The notes under the pieces were generated by a model, which did no database searches, was not told where the DNA came from, and saw nothing but the letters and a program-made list of their open reading frames with translations. A DNA stretch of 64,000 nucleotides, taken from the NCBI RefSeq assembly GCF_003627815.1, contig NZ_CP032698.1, forward strand, positions 7,750,001-7,814,000. Direction: 5' to 3'. A program made the translations under genes and the position numbers. Source of the stretch: Streptomyces hundungensis. GTDB lineage: Bacteria; Actinomycetota; Actinomycetes; Streptomycetales; Streptomycetaceae. Position 1 is the stretch's first letter. Each line of letters opens with the position of its first letter. This document shows positions 52,612 through 61,668 of this stretch, piece after piece.

Positions 52612-54483
52612 ATGTCCGCACCAACGAGCCCCGCGCCCACCGCGCCACCGCTCGCCCGCCGCCGCGCCTCGACGACGCTGCTCGCCACCGGAGCACTGCT
52701 GGCCGGGGCGATCCTGCCCGTCGCCTTCCAGGGCACCGCACACGCCGCCACTGCCAACGGCGGCGATGTGATCGCCAACCTCTTCGAGTGGAACTGGAAG
52801 TCGGTCGGACAGGAATGTACGACCGTGCTCGGCCCCAAGGGGTACGGGGCCGTCCAGGTCGCACCGCCCGGAGACTCGATCCGGCTCAGCAACGGCACCC
52901 ACCCCTGGTGGGACGTCTACCAGCCGGTGGGCTACGATCTGAACAGCCGCATGGGCACCGAGGCGCAGTTCGCCGCCATGGTGACGGCCTGTCACAACGC
53001 GGGCGTCAAGGTGTACGCGGACGCGGTCATCAACCACACCGCCGGCGCCAACCAGACCAGCACCGACTCCTACGGCGGCGCGAGCTTCAACCCGTCGACC
53101 TACACCTATGCCGGAATCGGCTACGACCGCTCCAGCTTCCACGACTACCCGGCCACCTGTCCCAACGCCGGGAACACCATCAACGACTGGAACAGCGCAC
53201 AGCAGGTCCAGGAGTGCCAACTGGTGTCGCTGTCCGATCTGTACACCGAGAAGGACGACGTCCGCTCGAAGATCGCCGGGTATCTCAACAAACTGGAGGG
53301 ATACGGCGTCGACGGCTTCCGGGTGGACGCCGCCAAACACATCGCGCAGGCCGACATGGCAGCCATCCTCGCCAAGGTCGACGACACCCGGTGGGGCGGC
53401 CGACCCTATGTCTACCAAGAGGTCATCCCGGGGGGCAGCGGGCAGCTCGCACCCAGCGCCTTCGAGGGCAACGGCAGCGTCCTGGAGTTCACCTACGCCC
53501 ACAAACTCAAGGACCAGTTCACCGGAAACATCGCCAACTTGCGGACGTTCGGGCAGAGTTGGGGCCTGGAGCCGAGCGACAAGTCGGCGGTCATGGTGAC
53601 CAACCACGACCTGGAACGCGACAACAGCACGCTCACCTACAAGGACGGCTCCCGGTACGTCCTGGCCCACATCTTCGAACTCGCCTGGGGCTACGGCACC
53701 CCGCAGGTCTACTCCGGGTTCCGGTTCACCACCAACGACGACTCGCCGCCCGCCGACGCGCACGGCTATGTCACCGACACCGACTGCTCCTCGGGCGCGT
53801 GGAACTGTACGGACCGCGACCAGGGCATCGCCAACATGGTGGGCTGGCACAACGCCGCCAAGGGCCAGAGCGTGGCCAACTGGTGGGACAACGGCAACAA
53901 CGCGATCGCCTTCAGCCGGGGCAGCGCGGCCTGGGTCGCCATCAACAACAGCGGCAGCGCGGTCACCCAGACCTTCAGCACCGGCCTCGCGGCGGGCACC
54001 TACTGCGACGTCATCCACGGCGCTCCGGCCTCCGGGGGCACCTGCTCGGGACCCGCGGTGACGGTCGGCTCCTCGGGGCAGGCCACGGTCACCGTCGGCG
54101 CGGGTGACTCCGTGGCGCTGTACGGGAAGGGCACGTCCTGCACGAGCGGCTGCCCGACGACGTCGCCCGCCCCCTCGCCCACGACGTCCGGCACGGTCAC
54201 CGAGACCTTCCACGAGACCAAGACCACCGTCTGGGGCCAGAACGTGTATGTGGTCGGCTCGATCCCGGCCCTCGGCAACTGGGACCCGAACGCCGCCGTC
54301 GCCCTGTCCTCGGCGTCCTACCCGGTGTGGTCCGCGACCGTCGGCACCCCGGCGAACACCCGCTTCGAGTACAAGTACATCGTCAAGGACGGCTCCGGGA
54401 ACGTCACGTGGGAGTCCGGCGCCAACCGGGTGCACACTGCGGCGGCCTCCGGTTCCGAGACCCTCGACGACACCTGGAAGTAG
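52612..54483 (+). CDS. Secreted alpha-amylase, GH13 with CBM20
   Basis: A 623-residue protein with a signal peptide (cleavage around GTAHA, residue 45). GH13 catalytic residues are readable: nucleophile Asp239 in GFRVDAAKH, acid/base Glu270 in VYQEV and the third Asp in TNHDLERD (333). A C-terminal Thr/Pro/Ser linker (about 508 to 520) leads to a CBM20 starch-binding domain (TVTETFHETKTTVWGQNVYVVGS). It cleaves alpha-1,4 bonds of starch outside the cell. AGGGAG precedes the ATG. Regulation by maltose/glucose is likely from the palindrome upstream. Confidence 0.95.
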   Translation: MSAPTSPAPTAPPLARRRASTTLLATGALLAGAILPVAFQGTAHAATANGGDVIANLFEWNWKSVGQECTTVLGPKGYGAVQVAPPGDSIRLSNGTHPWWDVYQPVGYDLNSRMGTEAQFAAMVTACHNAGVKVYADAVINHTAGANQTSTDSYGGASFNPSTYTYAGIGYDRSSFHDYPATCPNAGNTINDWNSAQQVQECQLVSLSDLYTEKDDVRSKIAGYLNKLEGYGVDGFRVDAAKHIAQADMAAILAKVDDTRWGGRPYVYQEVIPGGSGQLAPSAFEGNGSVLEFTYAHKLKDQFTGNIANLRTFGQSWGLEPSDKSAVMVTNHDLERDNSTLTYKDGSRYVLAHIFELAWGYGTPQVYSGFRFTTNDDSPPADAHGYVTDTDCSSGAWNCTDRDQGIANMVGWHNAAKGQSVANWWDNGNNAIAFSRGSAAWVAINNSGSAVTQTFSTGLAAGTYCDVIHGAPASGGTCSGPAVTVGSSGQATVTVGAGDSVALYGKGTSCTSGCPTTSPAPSPTTSGTVTETFHETKTTVWGQNVYVVGSIPALGNWDPNAAVALSSASYPVWSATVGTPANTRFEYKYIVKDGSGNVTWESGANRVHTAAASGSETLDDTWK

Positions 54484-54596
54484 CCCCGCTCAGGGCCCCT
54501 GGCGCACGGCCCGTTCTTTGACGGCTCCCTTCCCGTTGTGTGAGCGAACGATGACGGTGGCCTTCATGCCTGGTCAGCGCTGTTTTGCTGAGGGAC

Positions 54597-54746
54597 ATGA
54601 ACAGCGCCGCCATCCCCGGCGGCAAGCAGCCGCCCGCCGTGGACGTACGCGTCCACGAGAAGGGCACCCCCGGGGTGTGGACCGTGCGCTGCAACGCGGC
54701 GGGCACGGTGTTCCCGGTGCCCGAAGCGTCGTCGAGCGGCTCCTGA
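54597..54746 (+). CDS. Possible small protein of 49 residues
   Basis: A 49-residue frame, MNSAAIPGGKQPPAVDVRVHEKG.. to ..EASSSGS, with AGGGAC just before the ATG. It has a central beta-like segment (GVWTVRCNAAGTVFPVPE). It is too short for domain assignment, and it may be spurious, though its codon use resembles real genes and nothing else fills the 495-bp gap (54484-54978). The promoter for the HPP gene downstream probably lies in the rest of this gap. Confidence 0.4.
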   Translation: MNSAAIPGGKQPPAVDVRVHEKGTPGVWTVRCNAAGTVFPVPEASSSGS

Positions 54747-54978
54747 CCTCAGGATGTGACGCAGGCTGCCCCTTCGGCACCGACCGGCGAGATCGAGCAG
54801 GTGGGGGGATGGGAACGTCGTCGAGACGGTTGGTTACGATGACAAGCGGACTGCCTCGTTCCTACCCGGAGCGGGGCAAGGTCACGTCGCTCACCGCAGA
54901 ACCTGCCGCGCATGTCGACCGTTCCCGACCCCCGTCGACCCGCCCGGCCCAGCGCCGTCTGCTGTGGAGATCGTTTCC

Positions 54979-55545
54979 ATGCCCGAGCCCGCCCCGTCCC
55001 TGAGGACCGACGCCGCCCCGGCGCTCGTCGTCCACGACATTCCCCCGCCCAGGACCCGACTCTCGGGCCGGGCCCCCTCGCGCCCGCCGGCCGGCGCCGC
55101 CTTCCACACCGTCAGTGCGGCGGCCACCCTCCTGGTGGTCCTGGTGGCGATCGGCACCGTCATCCACGAACCGGTGCTGATACCTCCGCTGGCGGCAAGC
55201 GCCGCCCTCGTGCACGGCGCCCCCACCCTCTCCCTTTCGCAGCCCCGCAACGTCATCCTGGGCCACCTGCTGGGCGCGGCGACGGGCTATGCGGTCCTCG
55301 CCACGGTCGGCAGCTCGCCCTGGGCCACGGCCCTGGCCGGAGCGGCGACCATCGCCCTCACCCTCCTCGCCCGCGCGCCCCACTCGCCCGCCTGCGCCAC
55401 CCCCGTCGTGGTCGTGTTGCAGCACCCCGCCCCGCAGTACTTCGTGCCCCTGCTCGCGGGTGCCTGCGCCCTGCTCGTCCTCGGCGAGTACACGGCCTCC
55501 CGCATCCGGCGGGGTGCCCCCGCCTATCCCGCCTACTGGTGGTAG
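54979..55545 (+). CDS. HPP family integral membrane protein
   Basis: A 188-residue protein. A Pro-rich N-terminus (residues 1 to 45) is followed by four hydrophobic helices: VSAAATLLVVLVAIGTVI, LIPPLAASAALVHGAP, ILGHLLGAATGYAVLATVG and others, with the HPP-type PLAASA..LSLSQPRNVILGH pattern. Relatives transport or handle nitrite or chlorite-like solutes, but the function here is unknown. The ATG at 54979 has GGAG 9 bases upstream; a GTG at 54964 would add 5 residues. It is convergent with the GH1 gene, 25 bases away. Confidence 0.85.
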   Translation: MPEPAPSLRTDAAPALVVHDIPPPRTRLSGRAPSRPPAGAAFHTVSAAATLLVVLVAIGTVIHEPVLIPPLAASAALVHGAPTLSLSQPRNVILGHLLGAATGYAVLATVGSSPWATALAGAATIALTLLARAPHSPACATPVVVVLQHPAPQYFVPLLAGACALLVLGEYTASRIRRGAPAYPAYWW

Positions 55546-55570
55546 CGGCGGCCCGAGACCGGCAAGGCCT

Positions 55571-56935
55571 TCATGCGGCCCGGCTGTGCAGGGCGCGGTG
55601 GGCCCGGACCAGGTCCGCGTAGCGGTGGCCGCTGGCCTTGATGGTGCGGGCCTGGGTGCGGTAGTCGACGTGGACGAGGCCGAAGCGCTTGTCGTAGCCG
55701 TACGCCCACTCGAAGTTGTCCAGGAGCGACCAGGCGAAGTAGCCGGCGAGCGGGGCGCCCCGGCGGACGGCCGAGGCGCAGGCCGCAAGGTGGCGCTCCA
55801 GGTAGTCCGTGCGCTCCGGGTCGTCGACGGCACCGTCGGGCTGGACCGCGTCCGGGAACGAGGAGCCGTTCTCCGTGACGTAGATCTTGCGCGCGCCGTA
55901 CTCGTCGGTGAGGCGCATGAGCAGCGATTCGATGCCTTCCGCCTCGATCTCCCAGTCCATGCCGGTGCGCGGCACGTCCTCGCGCCGGACGGAACGGCCG
56001 TGCGGGACCGGCCCGTTGGGGTCGTCGACGACGTAGGCCGGGAAGTAGTAGTTCAGGCCCAGCCAGTCCAGCGGGGCGGCGATGGTGGCCAGGTCGCCCG
56101 GCTGCTCGGGCAGGTCGACGCCGTACACCTCGCGCATGTCGCCGGGGAAGCCGCGGCCGTGGACGGGGTCGAGCCACCAGCGGTTGACGTGGCCGTCCAC
56201 GCGCCGGGCGGCGGCCCGGTCCTCGGGGTGGTCGGTGGCCGCGTGGACGGGGGAGAGGTTGTTGACGATGCCGATCTGCGCGCCCGGCGCCGCCGCCCGG
56301 ACGGCCTGAGTGGCCAGGCCGTGGCCGAGCAGGAGGTGGTAGGAGGCGCGGACCGCCGCGGTGAGGTCGGTGAGTCCGGGAGCCATCCTGCCTTCGAGGT
56401 GACCGATCCAGGCCGAGCACAGCGGCTCGTTGAGGGTGGCCCAGTGGGACACCCGGTCGCCCAGGCGCTCGGCGACGACCGAGGCGTACGCGGCGAAGTG
56501 CTCGGCGGTCTCCCGCTCGGGCCAGCCGCCCCGGTCCTGGAGGACCTGCGGGAGGTCCCAGTGGTAGAGGGTGACGGACGGGGTGATCCCGGCCGCGAGG
56601 AGGCCGTCGATCAGCCTATCGTAGAAGTCGAGCCCTTTGGCGTTGACGGGGCCCGCGCCGTCGGGCACGACGCGGGGCCACGCGATCGACAACCGGTAGG
56701 CGCCGACGCCCAGTTGACGCATCAATGCCACGTCCTGCGGCCAGCGGTGGTAGTGGTCGCAGGCGGTGTCCCCGTGGTCGTCGTTGTCGATCTTTCCGGG
56801 GGTGTGGGAGAAGGTGTCCCAGATGGAGGGCGCTCGGCCGTCCTCGTCGACGGCCCCCTCGATCTGGTACGCCGAGGTGGCCGTGCCCCACAGGAAGTCG
56901 TGCGGAAGAGCGGCGAGGTCGATCGGTGCGGACAC
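55571..56935 (-). CDS. Beta-glucosidase, glycoside hydrolase family 1
   Basis: A 454-residue cytoplasmic GH1 enzyme without a signal peptide. Catalytic motifs are exact: acid/base E170 in [11 protein letters not shown] and nucleophile E355 in YVTENGSSF. The N-terminus [16 protein letters not shown] is diagnostic. It hydrolyses imported beta-glucosides, cellobiose or phospho-free aryl-glucosides to glucose. GTG start with AAAGGGA upstream. It lies at the end of the minus-strand operon containing the two permeases and binding protein, 29 bases after the last permease. Confidence 0.95.
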   Translation of the reverse strand: MSAPIDLAALPHDFLWGTATSAYQIEGAVDEDGRAPSIWDTFSHTPGKIDNDDHGDTACDHYHRWPQDVALMRQLGVGAYRLSIAWPRVVPDGAGPVNAKGLDFYDRLIDGLLAAGITPSVTLYHWDLPQVLQDRGGWPERETAEHFAAYASVVAERLGDRVSHWATLNEPLCSAWIGHLEGRMAPGLTDLTAAVRASYHLLLGHGLATQAVRAAAPGAQIGIVNNLSPVHAATDHPEDRAAARRVDGHVNRWWLDPVHGRGFPGDMREVYGVDLPEQPGDLATIAAPLDWLGLNYYFPAYVVDDPNGPVPHGRSVRREDVPRTGMDWEIEAEGIESLLMRLTDEYGARKIYVTENGSSFPDAVQPDGAVDDPERTDYLERHLAACASAVRRGAPLAGYFAWSLLDNFEWAYGYDKRFGLVHVDYRTQARTIKASGHRYADLVRAHRALHSRAA

Positions 56936-56964
56936 GGAAGTCCCTTTCGGAATAAGGGTATTGG

Positions 56965-57855
56965 TCACTTGACGGCGCCCGCCGTCAGACCGGTGACGAG
57001 GTAGCGCTGAAGCAGCAGGAATCCCGCGACCACGGGCACGCTCACCACGAGCGAGGCCGCCATGATCTGGTTCCAGTACACGTCGTTGAGCGTGGAGTAG
57101 CCCTGGAGGCCCACGGCGAGGGTGCGGGTCTCGTCGTTGGTCATGACGGACGCGAACAGGACTTCGCCCCAGGCCGTCATGAAGGCGTAGACGGCGACCG
57201 CGACGATGCCGGGGACGGCGGCGGGAACCACGACGCGCAACAGCGCCCCGAGCGGCCCGCAGCCGTCCACCAGGGCCGCCTCGTCCAGGTCGCGCGGCAC
57301 CGAGTCGAAGTAGCCGATCAGCATCCAGATGGAGAACGGCAGCGAGAAGGTGAGGTAGGTCAGGATCAGCCCGCCGCGCGAGCCGAACAGGGCCACTCCG
57401 GTGGCATTGCCGATGTTGACGTAGAGCAGGAAGAGGGGGAGGAGGAACAGGATCCCCGGGAACATCTGCGTGGACAGCACGGTGAGCGTGAAGACCCGCT
57501 TGCCGCGGAAGGAGTAGCGGCTGACCGCGTACGCCGCGAACACCGCGATCACCACCGAACACAGGGTGGCGGAGCCCGCCACGACCAGCGAGTTGACGAA
57601 GTACCGCGCCAGCGGGACGGTCGACCAGATGTCGATGTACGGCCGGATCGTCAGGCCGCTGGGCACCCAGCGGAACGCGCCGGAGACGTCCTGCAAGGGC
57701 TTGAGCGAGCTGGACACCATGACGTACACGGGCAGCAGCACGAAGCCGCAGAGCAGGGTGAGGAAGACGCGCCGGGTCCAGAGGAAGGAGCGCGGCGGTG
57801 CCATGGGCGAGCGGGCCGGGCGGACGGGCCGGGACGCCCGGGCGGTGCTAGACAT
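56965..57855 (-). CDS. Sugar ABC transporter permease (MalG-like)
   Basis: A 296-residue permease with six helices. The EAA loop for ATPase contact is readable: [20 protein letters not shown] near residue 195. N-terminal [23 protein letters not shown] matches MalG-type proteins. It pairs with the MalF-like permease; its ATG overlaps the latter's stop by 8 bases. No ATPase gene is nearby; sugar ABC systems in Streptomyces commonly share the MsiK ATPase encoded elsewhere. Confidence 0.93.
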   Translation of the reverse strand: MSSTARASRPVRPARSPMAPPRSFLWTRRVFLTLLCGFVLLPVYVMVSSSLKPLQDVSGAFRWVPSGLTIRPYIDIWSTVPLARYFVNSLVVAGSATLCSVVIAVFAAYAVSRYSFRGKRVFTLTVLSTQMFPGILFLLPLFLLYVNIGNATGVALFGSRGGLILTYLTFSLPFSIWMLIGYFDSVPRDLDEAALVDGCGPLGALLRVVVPAAVPGIVAVAVYAFMTAWGEVLFASVMTNDETRTLAVGLQGYSTLNDVYWNQIMAASLVVSVPVVAGFLLLQRYLVTGLTAGAVK

Positions 57856-58840
57856 CGGCCGTCCTCCTTCCTCGGGAGGTCAGCAGCAGATAGGCGCCCG
57901 TCACGACCAGCAGGAACAGCAGCAGCAGGACGGACATGGCGGAGCCGGTGCCGAAGTTCCAGGTGACGAACGACGACTGGTAGATGTGGATGGAGATGAG
58001 GTCGGCGGCCGCGGGCGCGGACTTGCCGAACAGGACGTAGGGGGTGTTGAAGTCGTTGAACGTCCACAGGAACAGCACCAGGACGAGCACTTGGTTGACC
58101 GGCCGCAGCGACGGGAGGGTGATGCGGCGGATCTGCTGCCACATCCCCGCACCGTCCAGCGCCGCGGCCTCGTACAGCTCCCTCGGGATGTTCTGGAGGC
58201 CGGCCATCACGATGAGGAACGCGAACGGCCAGCCCTTCCACACCGACACGGTCAGCAGGGCGTAGAAGCTGTTGTCGCCGATGAGCCAGAAGGACGGCTT
58301 GTCCGTCAGGTGCAACTGGTCGTGCAGGACGTGGTTCACCAGGCCGTTGTCGTGCTGGAACATGAACGCCCAGGTGATGACGGCCGCATAGACCGGCAGC
58401 GCGTACGGCACCAGGAACACGGTCCGCAGCAGACCGCGGCCGCGGAAGGAGTCCTGCATGGCGATCGCCGCCGCGGTGCCGATCAGCCAGCACAGGCTCA
58501 CCGAGAGCAGGGTGAAGACGACCGTGACGAGGAAGGAGTGCAGCAGGGCTTCACCGACCGCGCCGTGGAAGTCCACCGCCAGGCGGTAGTTGTCCGTGCC
58601 GGACCAGGGGGCCGTGCCCCACTGGCGGATGTAGAACTGGGTGAGTTCCTTGAAGCTCATCGTGATCCCGATGACCATCGGCACCAGATGCACGAGGAGT
58701 TCGAGGAGCAGCGCGGGCAGCAGGAGCAGATACGGCAGTCCGATGCGCCTGATCCGCCCGGGGCGGCGCGGGCCGCGCGCCGCCCCGGGGGAGTGCTCGG
58801 GCACCGGCCGCGGGTGGGCGGGAGGGGCCGTGGTCGTCAT
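57848..58840 (-). CDS. Sugar ABC transporter permease (MalF-like)
   Basis: A 330-residue permease with six to seven helices and a Pro-rich N-terminus. The EAA loop is ELYEAAALDGAGMWQQIRRITLPSL (residues about 220 to 245). PYLLLLPALLLELLVHLVPMVIG is the first helix. It forms the import channel with the MalG-like permease for a beta-glucoside or oligosaccharide. The start ATG 58840 has a GAGGACC-like site. It follows the binding-protein gene with 14 bases between. Confidence 0.92.
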   Translation of the reverse strand: MTTTAPPAHPRPVPEHSPGAARGPRRPGRIRRIGLPYLLLLPALLLELLVHLVPMVIGITMSFKELTQFYIRQWGTAPWSGTDNYRLAVDFHGAVGEALLHSFLVTVVFTLLSVSLCWLIGTAAAIAMQDSFRGRGLLRTVFLVPYALPVYAAVITWAFMFQHDNGLVNHVLHDQLHLTDKPSFWLIGDNSFYALLTVSVWKGWPFAFLIVMAGLQNIPRELYEAAALDGAGMWQQIRRITLPSLRPVNQVLVLVLFLWTFNDFNTPYVLFGKSAPAAADLISIHIYQSSFVTWNFGTGSAMSVLLLLFLLVVTGAYLLLTSRGRRTADV

Positions 58841-58854
58841 GAGGGTGCCGGTCC

Positions 58855-60171
58855 TCACTTCGCGGGCATCTGCTGCTGGGCCTTTTGCAGCTTGGCCCGC
58901 ACCGATTCGGTGGTCACCGCCCGGCCGGCCGCCGCGTCCGCGAACAGGTCCTTCACCGCCGTGCCCACCGCCGTCTCGAACTGCGACTCGTCGGCGACCT
59001 GCGGCAGCGCCTGCGCGCTGCCCGCCAGGGTCTGGCGGAGCACCGCCGTGCCCTGCGCGTTGAACGCCGGGTCCAACTGGGCCGCCTTGACGGGGGGAAT
59101 GGATCCGTAGGTGGTGTTGAGCAGCTTCTGCTCCTCGTCGCTGGTCATGAACTTCACGAACTGCGCGGCGCCGTCGAGGTTGTGGGTGTTCTTGAAGACG
59201 GCCATGTTGATGCCGGCCACCATCGAGTTGGTCTGCGCCCCGCTGCCGGGCGCCCCGGACTGCACGGGTGCGGCGGTCACGCCCCACTCGGAGTCCTTCA
59301 TCCCCATCGACTTGAAGGTGGCCGATGCGGTCTGCCACAGCACCATCCCCGTCCGGCCCTTGGCGAAGTCGCTCAGGGACTGGTTCTGGGCGTACTCGGC
59401 GTTGCTCTGGTTGACGATCTTGTCCTTGGCCATCAGGTCGACGTACTGCTTGACGGCCGCTACCGCCCCGTCGCTCGTGAAGCTGGGCTTGCCGTCGGTG
59501 GTGAAGAAGTCGGCGCCGTGCTGCTTGGCGAGGACGAAGACCTGGTGGATGTTGTTCGACAGGTTCGAGCCCTCGGCCCCCAGGCCGTTCTTGCCCGTGG
59601 CCTCGATCTTCTTGCCGTCGGCCACCAACTCGTCCCAGGTGACCGGCGGCTTGGAGATGCCGGCCTCGGCGAAGGCCTGCTTGTTGTAGTAGAGCGCGTA
59701 CGCCATCGAGTACAGCGGGACCGCGGCCGGGTCCTTGCCGAGGGCGCCGGTCGAGCCGAGCGCCGATTCGACGAACCGGTCCTTGCCGCCGATCTTCGCG
59801 AAGTTCGCGGCGTCCCACGGCAGCAGCGCCCCGGTCGCCTGGAGGGAGGCGCTCCAGCTGTTGCCGATGTTCATCACGTCCGGGCCCTGGCCCGAGGTGG
59901 TCGCGGTCAGGATCCGGTTCAGCAGATCCGACCAGGGCACGACCTCCAGCTTCACCTTGATGCCCGTCTTCTTCTCGAACTTGTCGAGCTCGGGCCGGAG
60001 GATCTTCTCGTCCGCCGAGACGCTGGCGCCCTGGTTCGAGGCCCAGTAAGTGAGCGTCTTGGGCGCGTCGTTGGACCCGCCGCCGGTGGCCGAACCGCCT
60101 CCGCAGGCCGTGGCCGCGAGGGCGAGAGAGAGGGTGGCGGCGCCTATGGCCGCGGCTCGCATGGTGCGCAT
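58855..60171 (-). CDS. Sugar ABC transporter substrate-binding lipoprotein
   Basis: A 438-residue lipoprotein (signal ALAATAC, Cys about 23) of the extracellular solute-binding family 1. YWASNQGASVSADEKILRPELDKFEKKTGIKVKLE shows the N-terminal lobe, and SAEYAQNQSLSDF-type blocks follow. It delivers sugar to the two permeases. AAAGGGA lies about 10 bases before the ATG; a second in-frame ATG at 60162 is also usable. An AT-rich operator-like palindrome lies 88 bases upstream of the start. The ligand is probably a beta-glucoside given the neighbouring GH1 and GH3 genes. Confidence 0.93.
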   Translation of the reverse strand: MRTMRAAAIGAATLSLALAATACGGGSATGGGSNDAPKTLTYWASNQGASVSADEKILRPELDKFEKKTGIKVKLEVVPWSDLLNRILTATTSGQGPDVMNIGNSWSASLQATGALLPWDAANFAKIGGKDRFVESALGSTGALGKDPAAVPLYSMAYALYYNKQAFAEAGISKPPVTWDELVADGKKIEATGKNGLGAEGSNLSNNIHQVFVLAKQHGADFFTTDGKPSFTSDGAVAAVKQYVDLMAKDKIVNQSNAEYAQNQSLSDFAKGRTGMVLWQTASATFKSMGMKDSEWGVTAAPVQSGAPGSGAQTNSMVAGINMAVFKNTHNLDGAAQFVKFMTSDEEQKLLNTTYGSIPPVKAAQLDPAFNAQGTAVLRQTLAGSAQALPQVADESQFETAVGTAVKDLFADAAAGRAVTTESVRAKLQKAQQQMPAK

Positions 60172-60528
60172 GGCCGTGGTGTCCCTTTCCGGGAGTGGAA
60201 AGCCGTGGGGCGCCTCAGGAGAAGCCTGTACGGCGTTCGACTCCTGAAGGTCCACATGGCTTAATTTAAGACGTGAGTTAAGCGGCGTCGGAAGTGAGGC
60301 GTCAAGAGGTAGAGCAGAGTGGCTCAGCCAACGAACTCGTCCAACCGGGCGGCTGGAGGCGGGTATGGGTGCCCCGATCGCTCGTGACCTGCGACGCGAG
60401 GGCCGCGCCGACGTAGTGCAACGGTTGGATTTCGATGGACGGGCCGGACGCGAGGACGACCCTGATGGGTCGTCAAGTGAACGCCGGCGAGCACCAGTCA
60501 CCACGGTGGGCCGGTGCTCCGATGCGCG
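60172..60528. other. 357-bp promoter region of the sugar ABC operon
   Basis: It lies between the LacI stop and the binding-protein start on the minus strand. It contains the AT-rich palindrome at 60259-60283. Aside from that I see only GC-rich DNA with no gene. Confidence 0.5.
60259..60283 (-). promoter_or_regulatory. AT-rich palindromic operator of the sugar ABC operon
   Basis: Arms GCTTAA and TTAAGC, 25 bp overall, contain the perfect nested palindrome CTTAATTTAAG (60260-60270). It is 88 bases upstream of the binding-protein start. Confidence 0.6.
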
Positions 60529-61569
60529 CTATGTGGTCTCGCGGACCACCAGTTCGGGGTCGAAGACCACGGACGTCGGATTGGTGCGTTCGCCGCGGAT
60601 GTGCTGGTCGAGGAGGCGGGCCATCTCCGCCGCCATCCGCTCGACCGGCTGACGGACCGTGGTCAACGGAGGGCGGCAGGACCGGGCGACGCCGGAGTCG
60701 TCGAAGCCGATCACCGCGACATCGTCGGGCACCCGCATCCCCCGCTCCCGCAGCAGCTGGCAGACGCCCTGGGCCATGAGGTCGTTGGCCGCGAACACCC
60801 CGTCCACGTCCGGGTGTTCGGCGAGCAGCTGCGTCATCGCGAAGACACCGCTGTCCAGCGTGAACCCCCCCTCGGCGAGGGGCACATACGGGTGGCCGCC
60901 CCGCGCCATCGTGTCGCGGAACCCCGCCAGCCGCTCCTGGCTCGCGGACACGGCGAGCGGGCCGGTCACCGTCGCCGGCCGACGGCAGCCCCGCTCCAGA
61001 AGGGCCAGCGCGGCGAGCCGACCGCCGTCGCGGTGGTCCAGATCCACATAGCTCAACGGAACCGGCGGCGTCGGCCGCGCGAACAGTACGGTGGGCAGCT
61101 TCGCCGCGGCCAGCAGCGTGGGCAGGGGGTCGTCGGCGTGGGTCGAGACGACGAGCGCCCCATCGGCGCGGCCCTGGCGCAGATAGGTGAGTACCTCGTG
61201 CCGGTCGTCCGCGGACTCCGCGAACATCAGGACCGGGTGCATCGAACGCGGGCGCAGAAACCCCACGACCCCCGCGACCACCCGGCCGAAGAACGGGTCG
61301 GCGAACACCCGGGCGGCGAAGGCCTCCTGGGTCTCCTGCGGACCGCTCCCCGCTCCGGACACCACCAGGGCGATGGTCTCTGCGCGCCGGGTCACCAGGG
61401 AACGGGCCGCCCTGTTGGGGGCGTAGCCCGTCCGCTCGATCGCCCGCTGCACCTGTTCCTGGATCGCCGGATCCACGTTGCGGACACCGTTGACGACCCG
61501 GGACACGGTCGCCCGGGAGACGCCCGCCTCGCGGGCGACGTCCTCCAGGGTGGGGGCCTGCCTGCTCAT
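60529..61569 (-). CDS. LacI-family transcriptional regulator
   Basis: A 346-residue LacI protein. HTH and hinge: TLEDVAREAGVSRATVSRVVNGVRN (residues 7 to 31), followed by a periplasmic-binding-like sugar domain (SYVDLDHRDGGRLAALALLERGCRRPATV and GVFAANDLMAQG). It most likely represses the surrounding beta-glucoside genes until their sugar binds. It lies between GH3 and the ABC operon, all on the minus strand. ATG 61569 has AAGG about 9 bases upstream. A palindromic site with the LacI-type GAGCGCTC core lies just upstream, suggesting autoregulation. Confidence 0.93.
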   Translation of the reverse strand: MSRQAPTLEDVAREAGVSRATVSRVVNGVRNVDPAIQEQVQRAIERTGYAPNRAARSLVTRRAETIALVVSGAGSGPQETQEAFAARVFADPFFGRVVAGVVGFLRPRSMHPVLMFAESADDRHEVLTYLRQGRADGALVVSTHADDPLPTLLAAAKLPTVLFARPTPPVPLSYVDLDHRDGGRLAALALLERGCRRPATVTGPLAVSASQERLAGFRDTMARGGHPYVPLAEGGFTLDSGVFAMTQLLAEHPDVDGVFAANDLMAQGVCQLLRERGMRVPDDVAVIGFDDSGVARSCRPPLTTVRQPVERMAAEMARLLDQHIRGERTNPTSVVFDPELVVRETT

Positions 61570-61605
61570 GCCCCGCACCTTAACGGCACGTCGGGGGCAC
61601 GGTAT

Positions 61606-61615
61606 AGAGCGCTCT
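61606..61615 (-). promoter_or_regulatory. LacI-type operator core upstream of the LacI gene
   Basis: AGAGCGCTCT is a perfect 10-bp palindrome with a central CG, like CebR and other LacI boxes. It lies 37 bases before the LacI start and 54 bases below the GH3 stop. Confidence 0.6.
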
Positions 61616-61668
61616 CCTTCCTCACGGCCCGGCGGCCCACCCGGCGATCCCGGACCCTCCCGCGCCCC

